A stretch of 13,817 nucleotides of DNA from an uncultured Alistipes sp. Its GTDB lineage: Bacteria > Bacteroidota > Bacteroidia > Bacteroidales > Rikenellaceae. This document shows, piece after piece, positions 1 to 6,860 of the stretch. The stretch covers positions 1 through 13,817 of the forward strand of contig CAMWYI010000031.1 in the NCBI GenBank assembly GCA_947178455.1, in the 5' to 3' direction. Position numbers and translations under genes: made by a program. Under the pieces are notes generated by a model. The model had not been told where the DNA came from and ran no database searches. It saw only the letters and a list, made by a program, of their open reading frames with translations. Numbering within the stretch: position 1 is the first letter of the stretch; every line of letters starts with the position of its first letter.

Positions 1-799
1 CCTGCACTTGGCGGATGCTCGCACCCCCTTCGAGCAGGTGCGTCGCGAACGAATGGCGGAACGTGTGCGGGCTGATGCACTTGTCGATGCCCGCACGGTC
101 GGTCGCCTGCTTCACCACCGTGAAGACCATCACACGCGTCAGCTTGCAGCCCCGATTATTCAGAAAAACGGTCTCTTCGCTCGCCCGCAGCGGCCGCCGG
201 CGTTCCAAATAGAGTTGGATGCGGTCGCGGGCCATCGTGCTCACGGGCACTAACCGCTGCTTGTCGCCCTTGCCGATGACGCGGATGTACCCCTCGCCGA
301 AAAACAAATCGGACATGCGCAGCGAAATCAACTCCGACACGCGCAGTCCGCATGAATAGAGGGTTTCCAACATCGCCGCATCGCGCAGGCCTTTGGGCGT
401 CGTCGTGTCGACGGCTGCGATGATGCGGTCTATTTCGGCGGTCGACAGCACATCGGGCAACTGACGGCCGAACTTCGGCGAGCCGATGAATTCGACCGGC
501 GACTTCTCCAACTTGTCGTTCAGCAAAAGATAATTAAAAAAACTGCGGATGCCGCATAGCGCACGAGCCTGCGAACTTTTCTCGCGGCCTTGCTCGTAGA
601 GCCACGCCACATAGCGTTCGATCATCTCCGGTTCGACCTTGCGCGGTTCGACGTCCCACTGACGCAGCACGTAGTGGGCGAAATCGCGCAGGTCGCGCAT
701 GTAGGCTTCGACGGTGTTCGCCGCGAGGCGTTTTTCCAATTTAATATAGGTACGGTACGAACGACCCGCATCGGCCCATTTTTTCGTTTTTTCCGCCAT
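1..799 (-). CDS. xerD: Tyrosine site-specific recombinase, XerD type (partial, C-terminus beyond window)
   Basis: Recombinase of the XerC/XerD family, which resolves chromosome dimers at dif by strand cleavage through a tyrosine. The frame is open from the ATG at 799 to the window edge, giving 266 residues without a stop, against about 300 for the family. The N-terminal core-binding SAM-like domain (about residues 10-95) has KLEKRLAANTVEAYMRDL. The catalytic domain shows CGLRVSEL with Arg153, GKGDKQR with Lys177, and HTFRHSFATHLLEGG with His245 and Arg248. The last catalytic His and the Tyr nucleophile must lie left of base 1. It is divergent from prmA across 75 bases. The neighbours are housekeeping genes and there is no attachment site, so I read it as the host Xer protein rather than a phage integrase. 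XerC versus XerD is judged by overall look, so the symbol is less certain than the family. Confidence 0.9.
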   Translation of the reverse strand, partial: MAEKTKKWADAGRSYRTYIKLEKRLAANTVEAYMRDLRDFAHYVLRQWDVEPRKVEPEMIERYVAWLYEQGREKSSQARALCGIRSFFNYLLLNDKLEKSPVEFIGSPKFGRQLPDVLSTAEIDRIIAAVDTTTPKGLRDAAMLETLYSCGLRVSELISLRMSDLFFGEGYIRVIGKGDKQRLVPVSTMARDRIQLYLERRRPLRASEETVFLNNRGCKLTRVMVFTVVKQATDRAGIDKCISPHTFRHSFATHLLEGGASIRQVQ

Positions 800-805
800 A
801 TCCGG

Positions 806-836
806 TTGTCGGTTTGCGCGGATTGCGCTAACTTTG
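806..836 (+). promoter_or_regulatory. Probable Bacteroidota sigma-ABfr promoter for prmA
   Basis: TTG (806-808), 20 bases, then TAACTTTG (829-836) matches the Bacteroidota housekeeping promoter TTG-N19-21-TAnnTTTG with an exact -7 box. The leader to the ATG at 875 would be about 32 bases. It lies in the same 75 bases as the divergent xerD promoter, so the two could interfere with each other. Confidence 0.6.
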
Positions 837-843
837 TTCCTTG

Positions 844-875
844 CGAAGATACGAAAATTTTTCAGAACCGAGCAA
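844..875 (-). promoter_or_regulatory. Probable Bacteroidota sigma-ABfr promoter for xerD
   Basis: Read on the minus strand, TATCTTCG (844-851) fits the -7 box TAnnTTTG with one mismatch. TTG (873-875) lies 21 bases upstream as the -33 box. It would give an untranslated leader of about 40 bases before the ATG at 799. It overlaps the prmA control region, and its -33 box touches the prmA start codon. Inferred from consensus only. Confidence 0.45.
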
Positions 876-1810
876 TGGATTACATCGAGCTGCGTGTGAA
901 GTGCGCCGACGACGAGCAGGCCGAAATCCTGACGGCCGAATTGGCCGAGTGGCCCTTCGAGAGTTTTATTAAAGGGGGTGGAGTGCTTATCGAGGGTGAG
1001 GAAATTGCCGACCGTGAAGGGACTGCCGGCGACGGCGGGCCTATCGAGGGCGAGAAACTCGTGGCCTATATCCAAAAGGCGGCCCTCTCCGACTGCCGCC
1101 GCGAGGTCGACGCCATGCTGGCGCGCTACGGCGTGCAGGGGCGTTACGTGCCTATCGCGACGCAGAACTGGAACGCCGTGTGGGAAAGCGATTTTCCGCC
1201 CGTCGAGGTCGAGGGGCGGCTGCTTATCCGCGCACCGTTCCACGCTCCGGCTCCGGCAGGGGTCATGGAGGTGGTGCTCACGCCGCACAATTCGTTCGGC
1301 ACGGGCCACCACGCCACCACGTGGATGATGACGCGCGCCCTGCTCGACCTGCCGCTGGCCGGACGTCGCGGGCTCGACTTGGGCAGCGGCACGGGCGTGC
1401 TGGCTATCGTGGCGGCCAAATGCGGTGCCGCGCACGTCGACGCAGCCGACATCGACGACTGGTGCGAAGCGAGCTGCCGCGAAAACGCCGCGATGAACGG
1501 CGTCGCCGACCGCGTGCACCCGATTCTGGGCGATATTTTTTCGGTCGCCTCGCAACTCCACGACCACACTGCCGCTTCCGACCGTCCCCAGCCTTACGAC
1601 TTCATTTTAGAAAATATCAATCGCAACATCCTGCTCGAAGCACTGCCCACGACCGCCCGACTGCTCGCTCCCGACGGCGTGTTGCTGATGAGCGGATTTT
1701 TAGAAGAAGACGTCGCGGTGCTTCGGACGGCTGCCGAAGAACACGGACTGCGCCACACGGCGACCTACGTCCGCGACGGCTGGGTGATGCTGCAATTCCG
1801 AAAAAAATAA
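875..1810 (+). CDS. prmA: Ribosomal protein L11 methyltransferase PrmA
   Basis: Cytoplasmic S-adenosylmethionine-dependent enzyme that methylates lysines of ribosomal protein L11. The 311-residue product has the small N-terminal substrate domain (about 1-95) followed by the linker motif QNWNAVWESDFPPV (97-110). The family signature FGTGHHATT is at 141-149, SAM motif I LDLGSGTGVLAI at 167-178, the acidic loop ADID at 191-194, and the catalytic-site motif ENINRN at 246-251. The frame is open upstream to 590, but that extension runs through the promoter and antisense to xerD. MDYIELRV is the normal family start and sits about 32 bases after a good promoter. recO follows 74 bases downstream with no clear promoter or terminator between, so the two are probably co-transcribed. 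Confidence 0.95.
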   Translation: MDYIELRVKCADDEQAEILTAELAEWPFESFIKGGGVLIEGEEIADREGTAGDGGPIEGEKLVAYIQKAALSDCRREVDAMLARYGVQGRYVPIATQNWNAVWESDFPPVEVEGRLLIRAPFHAPAPAGVMEVVLTPHNSFGTGHHATTWMMTRALLDLPLAGRRGLDLGSGTGVLAIVAAKCGAAHVDAADIDDWCEASCRENAAMNGVADRVHPILGDIFSVASQLHDHTAASDRPQPYDFILENINRNILLEALPTTARLLAPDGVLLMSGFLEEDVAVLRTAAEEHGLRHTATYVRDGWVMLQFRKK

Positions 1811-1862
1811 CGCATTTCAAAAGACCGGCGGTAGCGACGATAAGTTGCTGAACCGTAAAACG

Positions 1863-1884
1863 GTCTACCGCGCTAATAAAAAAA
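1863..1884 (+). promoter_or_regulatory. A-rich translation start region of recO, overlapping a repeat motif
   Basis: GTCTACCGCGCTAATAAAAA leads directly into the recO ATG at 1885. There is no Shine-Dalgarno sequence. The TAATAAAAA run before an ATG is the A-rich start context used by Bacteroidota. The GTCTACCGCGCT part resembles, with one mismatch, the 11-base inverted repeats that bound 2711-2958. Confidence 0.4.
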
Positions 1885-2613
1885 ATGAAGAGCTACAAAG
1901 GACGGGGCATCGTGCTCCACACGCTCAAATACGGCGATTCGTCGCTCGTGGTCTATCTGCTGACCGACGTCGGCGGGCGGCGCAGCTTTTTGGTGCAGGG
2001 CGTGCGCGGCCGCGCGGGGCACGGCTCGAAACTCGCGTTGTTCCAGCCCGTCTTTCCGGTCGAGTTCGAGGGGCTCGAATCCAATCGCATGCAGATGCAC
2101 CGTTTCAAGGAGGTGCGGGCCGGATTCGGACTGCAAAACATCCCGTTCGACGTCCGCAAATCGACCATCGCGCTCTTTATGGCAGAGGTTTTGTATCGTT
2201 TGGTGCGGGAGAGCGAACCGAACGAACCGTTGTTCCAGTTCGTTTGGAACAGCATCGGGGCGCTGGATGCCATGACCGACGGCGTGGCCGATTTCCACCT
2301 GTGGTTTTTAGCCAATTTGAGTCGTTTTTTGGGGTTTTGTCCCGGCAACGAATACGTCGAAGGTGCATGGTTCGACATCCGCGAAGGGCTCTACTCGCTC
2401 CTGCGGCCGACGCACACCGGCTGCATGACGCAGGAATGCACCCGTCTGCTGGGGCGACTCATCGGCTGCGACGTCCGGCTGCTGGGCACGCTGGGCCTCA
2501 ACCGCACGCAACGAGCCGAGTTTCTCGAAGCGATGCTGGCCTACTTGGGCTATCATCTCGAAGCCGTCCATGCCGTGCAATCCGTCCGCATCCTCCGCGA
2601 AGTTTTTTATTAA
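1885..2613 (+). CDS. recO: DNA repair protein RecO
   Basis: RecF-pathway mediator that helps load RecA onto SSB-coated single-stranded DNA and anneals strands. The 242-residue product starts with the family's OB-fold (about 1-80), including GRGIVLHTLKYGDSS (7-20) and the SFLVQGVR strand near 34-41. A helical C-terminal domain follows. The length fits RecO proteins of Bacteroidota. The few cysteines near the middle do not form the Cys4 zinc finger found in some RecO proteins. The start is fixed by TAATAAAAA directly before the ATG and by good agreement with family N-termini. The gene is 74 bases after prmA. Its stop codon lies inside TTTTTATTAAGG, a 12-mer that occurs three times in the window. 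Confidence 0.93.
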   Translation: MKSYKGRGIVLHTLKYGDSSLVVYLLTDVGGRRSFLVQGVRGRAGHGSKLALFQPVFPVEFEGLESNRMQMHRFKEVRAGFGLQNIPFDVRKSTIALFMAEVLYRLVRESEPNEPLFQFVWNSIGALDAMTDGVADFHLWFLANLSRFLGFCPGNEYVEGAWFDIREGLYSLLRPTHTGCMTQECTRLLGRLIGCDVRLLGTLGLNRTQRAEFLEAMLAYLGYHLEAVHAVQSVRILREVFY

Positions 2614-2710
2614 GGCTACGGATAGTCATCGGGATTCCGACGGTGGGAAGCGCTCTGACCGAATATAAAAAGGGTGGTAGAGACCACAACCAGCAGAAAC
2701 ACAGGGACGC

Positions 2711-2958
2711 TCTATCGCGCTAATAAAAAATGCCGCGTGAGCGGCACCTATAAATCCGACCGGATGTCGGAGCCGTAAAACGAAGTGCGGACTAAAAGCG
2801 TCCGGCGGAGGGGCCGGTTTGCTTGCAAACCCGCGTCAGGCGCCCGCAGCCAGCGTTAGGCCGCACGAGTAGGCGGAGACATCGTCGGAGAGGTTTTTGG
2901 GCACTTTTTGACGGAACAAAAAGTGCGGTTGTAAGAAAACCGTTGTAAGCGCGATAGA
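2711..2958. repeat. 248-bp segment bounded by perfect 11-bp inverted repeats (MITE-like or structured RNA)
   Basis: TCTATCGCGCT (2711-2721) is exactly inverted as AGCGCGATAGA (2948-2958). Inside are at least five hairpins: 2731-2746 (6 bp), 2755-2771 (6 bp), 2788-2804 (5 bp), 2816-2831 (7 bp, GGTTTGC/GCAAACC), and 2901-2926 (9 bp, GCACTTTTT/AAAAAGTGC). A small one lies at 2926-2942. The octamer GTTGTAAG occurs twice (2928, 2942). No target duplication is obvious and no protein is encoded. It may be a non-autonomous repeat element, or a minus-strand RNA ending at the hairpin at 2731. Confidence 0.45.
2721..2746 (-). terminator. Possible intrinsic terminator on the minus strand
   Basis: Read on the minus strand, TGCCGC-TCAC-GCGGCA (2731-2746) is a perfect 6-bp stem with a tetraloop, followed at once by TTTTTTATTA. 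This is the classic shape of a rho-independent terminator and implies a leftward transcript from the region 2747-3000, where no protein gene is convincing. On the plus strand the same bases place TAATAAAAAATG before a 7-codon frame (2730-2753), which I do not call as a gene. Confidence 0.45.
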
Positions 2959-3010
2959 CGGTCGTTCAGTTTCGCAAGGTTCCGGCCCGTCATTTGCAAG
3001 AAAAACAATC

Positions 3011-3430
3011 ATGAAACGCACCTTATTATCGACCATACTATTCGCGCTGGCGGGGCTGGCGACGGAATCGGCGACGGCGCAGGGACAACAGCCGCAGGAG
3101 CGACTGCCCCAAGAACGGCAACCGTTCCGTCCCGAGACGACCCCACCGAAATCCCTTTACCAGCTGCCCGATTCGCTGGCCGGTTGGACGGTGTGGCGTC
3201 CGGCGGCCGACGACCCGCAGTACGAGGCGCTGTCGGTGCGCGAAGCCGTGCCGATGACTTCGGTCGTGGTCATCCGCCGCGACCAGCTCCCCGCCCAAAC
3301 GACCGTTCTGCTCAACAACACGCTGCGCGTCGGCCGTCGGCTCATCATCTCCAACGGACAGGCCGAAAACTGGGGCCCCTATCCGGCCGGAAATGCGGAT
3401 GCCCGGACGATTTCGATGCCGATGCCCTGA
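3011..3430 (+). CDS. Secreted protein of unknown function
   Basis: I do not recognise a family. The 139-residue product begins with a clear signal peptide: MKR, then a hydrophobic stretch at about 4-18, and a likely cut after ATA at 21-23. There is no lipobox cysteine, so it is probably periplasmic or released rather than a lipoprotein. The mature part starts with a Gln/Pro/Arg-rich stretch (about 24-45). A compact region follows, with GWTVWRPAADDPQYEALS and a Gly/Asn-rich end. The A-rich AAGAAAAACAATC before the ATG suits Bacteroidota initiation. It lies 79 bases upstream of the porin gene on the same strand. A weak promoter lies between, so it may be a separate unit. A role with the porin is only suggested by position. 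Confidence 0.7.
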   Translation: MKRTLLSTILFALAGLATESATAQGQQPQERLPQERQPFRPETTPPKSLYQLPDSLAGWTVWRPAADDPQYEALSVREAVPMTSVVVIRRDQLPAQTTVLLNNTLRVGRRLIISNGQAENWGPYPAGNADARTISMPMP

Positions 3431-3450
3431 ATTTTAGGTATTTTCGCGTA

Positions 3451-3480
3451 TTGCCGCGCCTGTTTTTCTTCCGAACTTTG
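3451..3480 (+). promoter_or_regulatory. Possible promoter for the porin-transporter operon
   Basis: TTG (3451-3453), 19 bases, then GAACTTTG (3473-3480), which misses only the first base of the -7 consensus TAnnTTTG. The leader to the porin ATG at 3510 would be about 25 bases. Confidence 0.4.
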
Positions 3481-3509
3481 CCGTGTAAATCTGCTAACTC
3501 GGAAGAAAA

Positions 3510-4622
3510 ATGAAATCATCGTTTACTTTGCTGTGCCTGCTGACGATGCTCGTCGGTCAGGCCCGAACCCAATCCGACGCGCTGCCGACAGCCACCTCGC
3601 AATCGACCGACGCGGCGACAATCGAAGAACTGACGACGAAAGTCGACGCGCTCGAAAAGAAAACCACGACGTGGGACAAAATCGCCGCCCATTTGCCCCA
3701 TGTTTCGGGGTACATCCAGCTTCGTTATCAGTGGGACGATGCCAAGGAATCGTCGTTCTCGGTGCGCCGCGCCCGCCTCGACTTCAAGGGCGACATCGCG
3801 CCGAAACTCGACTACCGTTTGCAGGTGGAGTTCGCCTCGAAAGTGCAAATCGTCGATGCCTATGTGCAGTACAAGCCGTTCCGCCAGCTCAACCTGAAAG
3901 TCGGCCAGTATAAGGTGCCCTTCTCTATCGAAAATACCGAATACGTACCGCTGAAATTCGAGTTCATCGAATACCCGATGGCGCTGCGCAAGCTGATGGG
4001 ATTCAGCGAAGTCATCGGCGGTGAAACCCTCTCGGCGACGGGCCGCGACATGGGTCTGACCCTTTACGGCGGCTTCGGCAAACGCGACGGCCGCAACTGG
4101 ATAACCTATGATTTGGGCGTTTTCAACGGTTCGGGCATCAACACTGCGGACAACAACCGCTCGAAAGATGTCGTCGGTCGTTTGGCACTGCATCCGGCCA
4201 AAGGGCTGACCGTTTCGGGTTCGTACTACTGGGGCGAATACGGCAAGGCCTACCTCCAACGCCGACGTTATGCGGCCGGTATCTGTTACGATCGCGGGGC
4301 GGTAGTCGTGCGCAGCGAATGGGTCGGCGGCACGACGGGCATCGCCGCGACCGACGACGCTCCGGCCAATCAGCTGCACAGCGACGGCTGGTACGCCATG
4401 CTCGGCTGGCGCGCGCTGCGGTCGCTGATGCCGGTCGCCCGTTACGAAAGTTTCTATGCCGATAGCGACCGCCGCGCCTCGACGCGCCAGACCAACTATA
4501 CCGCCGGATTGCTGTGGCAACCGCTCAAACAGCTGCGCCTGCAAGCCAACTACACCTACGAAGAGTATGCGGCGGCGAAGCACAAAAACGTCGTTTCGGT
4601 GATGCTGACCGGCATATTCTAA
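3510..4622 (+). CDS. Outer-membrane porin of the OprO/OprP (phosphate-selective porin) family
   Basis: Beta-barrel channel of the outer membrane, from a family best known for anion and pyrophosphate/phosphate uptake. The 370-residue product has a signal peptide (about 1-20) and a short coiled-coil-like segment with heptad Leu/Val (about 35-52). The barrel then runs from about residue 65 to the end. Family motifs are visible: SFSVRRARLDFKG (82-94), LDYRLQVEFAS (100-110), IVDAYVQYKP (114-123) and VGQYKVPFS (131-139). Alternating hydrophobic strands follow, and the last residue is Phe, as expected for barrel insertion by BAM. Substrate cannot be read from the sequence. The next gene, 24 bases downstream, encodes a YeiH-type anion exporter, so passage of sulfate or another oxyanion is a reasonable guess. 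Confidence 0.85.
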   Translation: MKSSFTLLCLLTMLVGQARTQSDALPTATSQSTDAATIEELTTKVDALEKKTTTWDKIAAHLPHVSGYIQLRYQWDDAKESSFSVRRARLDFKGDIAPKLDYRLQVEFASKVQIVDAYVQYKPFRQLNLKVGQYKVPFSIENTEYVPLKFEFIEYPMALRKLMGFSEVIGGETLSATGRDMGLTLYGGFGKRDGRNWITYDLGVFNGSGINTADNNRSKDVVGRLALHPAKGLTVSGSYYWGEYGKAYLQRRRYAAGICYDRGAVVVRSEWVGGTTGIAATDDAPANQLHSDGWYAMLGWRALRSLMPVARYESFYADSDRRASTRQTNYTAGLLWQPLKQLRLQANYTYEEYAAAKHKNVVSVMLTGIF

Positions 4623-4646
4623 TAACAAACTTAAATAAACACAACC

Positions 4647-5921
4647 ATGAAACTTCTCGAAAAATTGCGCACCGAAGACTGGGTGACCGTGTGGATGAGC
4701 ATCCCGCTTCTGGTGCTGGCCGTGTGCTTCCCCAAGGCGATGCCCAGCGTGCCGTCGACTCTCGTCGGCGGGACGGCGTGGTACAACATCGCCGTGTTGT
4801 TCGTCATCGTGCTGGCCGTGCTCTATGCCGGTATGGCCATGCTGCGCCGACCGATGAAAGGCCTGTTCCTCTCGCTGGTCGCGGTTTTCGCACTTTCGCT
4901 GCTGGCGCAGGTCGTCGCCAAAATCCCGCAAGTCTCCTATTACGGATTCGAGTCGGTCTTCTTCTCGGTGATTTTCGGCCTGATTATCCGCAACGTGTGG
5001 CACGTGCCCGACTGGATGAAACCCGCCATTCAAGGCGAGTTCTTCATCAAGATAGGCGTCGTCTGTTTGGGCGCGACGATTCTGTTCAGCGACGTGATGA
5101 AATCGGGTACGTTCGGACTGATACAGGCCTGCTTGGTCGTGGCCGTCGTGTGGTTCTTCGCGTTCTTCGTGGCGCGGCGGTTGGGCGTCGACCGTTCGAC
5201 GGCCATGGTGCTGTCGAGCGGCGTCTCGATATGCGGCGTCTCGGCCTGCATCACGGCGGCCCGTGTGGCCGGCGGCGATGACCGCAAACTCTCCTATATC
5301 GTTTCGCTGGTGCTCATCGTCGTCGTGCCGATGATTTACCTGATGCCTTGGCTGGCCGACAAGGTGCTGCCGCTGCTGTTCTCCGACCCGAAAATCATCG
5401 AGGAGGTAGCCGGAGCATGGATTGGCGGCACGATCGACACGACGTCGGGCGTCGCGGCATCGAGCACCATCGTCGGCGAAGCGGCCAACCAGCATGCGGT
5501 CATCATCAAGGGGGCGCAGAACGTATTGATAGGCGTCGTGGCGTTTTTCATCGCGCTCTACCTTTCGTCGCGCGGCGAGAAAGGCGGCACGACGGCTCCG
5601 TCGCTGGGCATCGTATGGGAGAAATTTCCCAAATTCATCTTGGGATTCGTAGCGGCCTCGCTCGTATTCAGCCTGTTGCAGACAAACGGCGTGCTCGCCG
5701 CCTCGAAGCCGGTCGAAGCCAACGTAGCCAAGATGTTCTCGACGCTTTTCTTCTCGCTGGCGTTCGTCTGCATCGGACTGGACACCCGTCTGAAAGACAT
5801 CGTATCGAAAGAGAACCGCAACGCGCTGTGGGCATTCCTAACGGCGCAGGTGTTCAACATCGTCGTCACGCTGGTCGTCGCGGCCGTGCTTTTCGGCGTG
5901 CTGAAACCGATGTGGAACTGA
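4647..5921 (+). CDS. YeiH-family putative sulfate exporter (inner-membrane transporter)
   Basis: Member of the YeiH/PSE putative sulfate exporter family (UPF0324), polytopic inner-membrane proteins with weak experimental evidence on substrate. The 424-residue product has about ten hydrophobic segments spread over 12-420. The conserved family core is clear: SSGVSICGVSACITAA at 190-205, the glycine-rich GGTIDTTSGVAASS at 260-273, and the following IKGAQNVLIG at 287-296. The last segment is at about 399-417. It starts 24 bases after the porin stop with an A-rich leader (AATAAACACAACC), so both are probably one transcript. The operon ends at the hairpin at 5935-5975. Porin plus exporter suggests a two-membrane route for an anion. 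Sulfate itself is inferred from the family name only. Confidence 0.88.
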   Translation: MKLLEKLRTEDWVTVWMSIPLLVLAVCFPKAMPSVPSTLVGGTAWYNIAVLFVIVLAVLYAGMAMLRRPMKGLFLSLVAVFALSLLAQVVAKIPQVSYYGFESVFFSVIFGLIIRNVWHVPDWMKPAIQGEFFIKIGVVCLGATILFSDVMKSGTFGLIQACLVVAVVWFFAFFVARRLGVDRSTAMVLSSGVSICGVSACITAARVAGGDDRKLSYIVSLVLIVVVPMIYLMPWLADKVLPLLFSDPKIIEEVAGAWIGGTIDTTSGVAASSTIVGEAANQHAVIIKGAQNVLIGVVAFFIALYLSSRGEKGGTTAPSLGIVWEKFPKFILGFVAASLVFSLLQTNGVLAASKPVEANVAKMFSTLFFSLAFVCIGLDTRLKDIVSKENRNALWAFLTAQVFNIVVTLVVAAVLFGVLKPMWN

Positions 5922-5934
5922 CGCTGCAATAGCA

Positions 5935-5975
5935 GAAAAAAAGGCCCCCGCAGAGCAATCCGCAGGGGCCTTTTT
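5935..5975. terminator. Bidirectional intrinsic terminator between transporter and phage operons
   Basis: GGCCCC (5943-5948) pairs with GGGGCC (5965-5970), flanked by eight A on the left and five T on the right, so it can work in both directions. On the plus strand there is a C-A mismatch next to the stem. On the minus strand the same position forms a G-U pair, giving a continuous 9-bp stem followed by seven U. It is therefore better as the minus-strand terminator of the phage operon, whose last stop codon (5977-5979) adjoins it. Confidence 0.85.
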
Positions 5976-5976
5976 A

Positions 5977-6411
5977 TTAAGGTTCCGGTTCGATGCCGGT
6001 CTGCTGCACGATGCGCTGCCGGACGTAGCGGCGCAACCACCGGAAAACCGGCGCATCGGAGATTTGCGCGGCGTTTTCCAAAAACGACCAAAATTCGACG
6101 CCGCAGGTGAAGCCCGTGAAGAGCCGCGCGGCGTTGAGATGCAGAAAATCGAGCACATACCGGTCGACGAGCCACGCCATGACGATAGCCGTCAGCGTCA
6201 GCGCCAATTTCAGCACTGTGCGCCACGCCTTGCGGCTCTCGAAGTACCACGTTCCGCCCGCCCGACGGGTCGCGGCACGGTCGGCCGCGGTGCCCGTCAC
6301 GAAATCCACGCCGATGAACAGCATCGCGCAGACAATCATCGGAGCGACGGGTGCGAAGACGGCGGCCAACCCGGCCGCCGCCCCGCTAACGAATCTGCAC
6401 CAACTTTCCAT
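5977..6411 (-). CDS. Phage holin family protein
   Basis: Small membrane protein that would permeabilise the inner membrane at lysis. The 144-residue product shows hydrophobic segments at about 8-35, split by a proline-containing turn. A further segment lies at about 66-85 and a weaker one near 90-108. FIGVDFVTG and FESRKAWRT with a following KL are typical of the Bacteroidota phage holin group, as is the VEFWSFLENAAQI segment towards the C-terminus. The tail is rich in Arg. A longer frame exists upstream to 6573, but it is antisense-like, Arg/Cys-rich and lies inside the connector gene. The ATG at 6411 matches the family start and overlaps the connector end by 26 bases. It is the last gene of the phage operon. 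No endolysin is next to it in this window. Confidence 0.75.
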   Translation of the reverse strand: MESWCRFVSGAAAGLAAVFAPVAPMIVCAMLFIGVDFVTGTAADRAATRRAGGTWYFESRKAWRTVLKLALTLTAIVMAWLVDRYVLDFLHLNAARLFTGFTCGVEFWSFLENAAQISDAPVFRWLRRYVRQRIVQQTGIEPEP

Positions 6412-6859
6412 CGAGCGTACAGCGTTTGAGGACATTCTTCTTGGGGTCGTACTCCGGATAGTCGTCGGCGCGCTCTTCGATGCGGGCCACCGCACGCAGC
6501 AGCAGTTCGCGGGCCTCGCGGCGCAGCGAGTTGCGCAGACTGCGGCGCGCTTCTTCCGTCGCGGGGGTCGCACCGTCGAGCTTCGGGGCGGTCGTACCGC
6601 AGCGTCCGGTGCGGATGTCCAGCCGCGGCTGCACCAACAGACGGGTGTAGAACGCCAGCGGAGCCGCCAGATACTGGTCGACGAAGCTGCGGTTGGTCTC
6701 CATCATCAGCCGGTCGTAGAGCTCGCGGCCGATGACCGGAAACAAATACCGCTCGGCCGCCGCCGCGATGTCGGCTTCGGCGATGAGTTCGGACGGCAGG
6801 TAGTCGTCCGGCGCGAATGCCAGCCGGACGACCTGTTCGGGTGAAATCAAAACGTTCAT
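6386..6859 (-). CDS. Putative phage head-tail connector / head completion protein
   Basis: 157-residue, mostly helical protein directly after the portal gene: the portal TGA is followed by one base and then this ATG. The N-terminus MNVLISPEQVVRLAFAPDD, then a helix ending in RYLFPVIGRELYDRL (about 37-51), resembles the head-tail connector proteins of Bacteroidota prophages (DUF6712/gp6-like). In these an early helix pair is followed by a longer Arg-rich helix (here about 100-128). I recognise the shape and context more than a precise family. It would sit between portal and tail in the virion. Its end overlaps the holin start by 26 bases, pointing to coupled translation. Confidence 0.55.
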   Translation of the reverse strand: MNVLISPEQVVRLAFAPDDYLPSELIAEADIAAAAERYLFPVIGRELYDRLMMETNRSFVDQYLAAPLAFYTRLLVQPRLDIRTGRCGTTAPKLDGATPATEEARRSLRNSLRREARELLLRAVARIEERADDYPEYDPKKNVLKRCTLDGKLVQIR

Positions 6860-6860
6860 A

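Larger units (their letters stand above)
2614..3010. other. Hairpin-rich intergenic region without a convincing gene
   Basis: These 397 bases separate recO from the secreted-protein gene. Both strands hold only short frames. A 66-codon minus-strand frame (2836-3036) runs through the hairpins and into the next gene, and I do not accept it. The visible structures are a small hairpin at 2674-2687 (GTGGT, AGAG loop, ACCAC), the repeat-bounded segment 2711-2958 described separately, and the run-up to the next gene. No exact TAnnTTTG promoter box was found on the plus strand, so the promoter of the gene at 3011 remains unidentified. Confidence 0.6.

Noticed and set aside
1..799. xerD-like gene as the integrase of the phage cluster
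   Set aside because: It is 5 kb from the phage genes, separated by housekeeping and envelope genes, and looks like the host Xer protein with its own promoter next to prmA.
590..874. N-terminal extension of PrmA by 95 residues
   Set aside because: It would be antisense to xerD and read through both promoters. The family start MDYIELRV at 875 fits.
2836..3036. 66-codon minus-strand ORF before the secreted-protein gene
   Set aside because: It runs through the hairpins at 2901-2942 and into the start of the gene at 3011; composition is not gene-like and the DNA is better explained as a repeat or RNA region.
3516..5495. 659-codon minus-strand frame opposite the porin and transporter genes
   Set aside because: His/Arg/Asp-rich shadow frame spanning two well-supported plus-strand genes and the gap between them.
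6412..6573. 54-residue N-terminal extension of the holin
   Set aside because: It lies inside the connector gene in another frame and is Arg/Cys-rich; the holin family start is at 6411.
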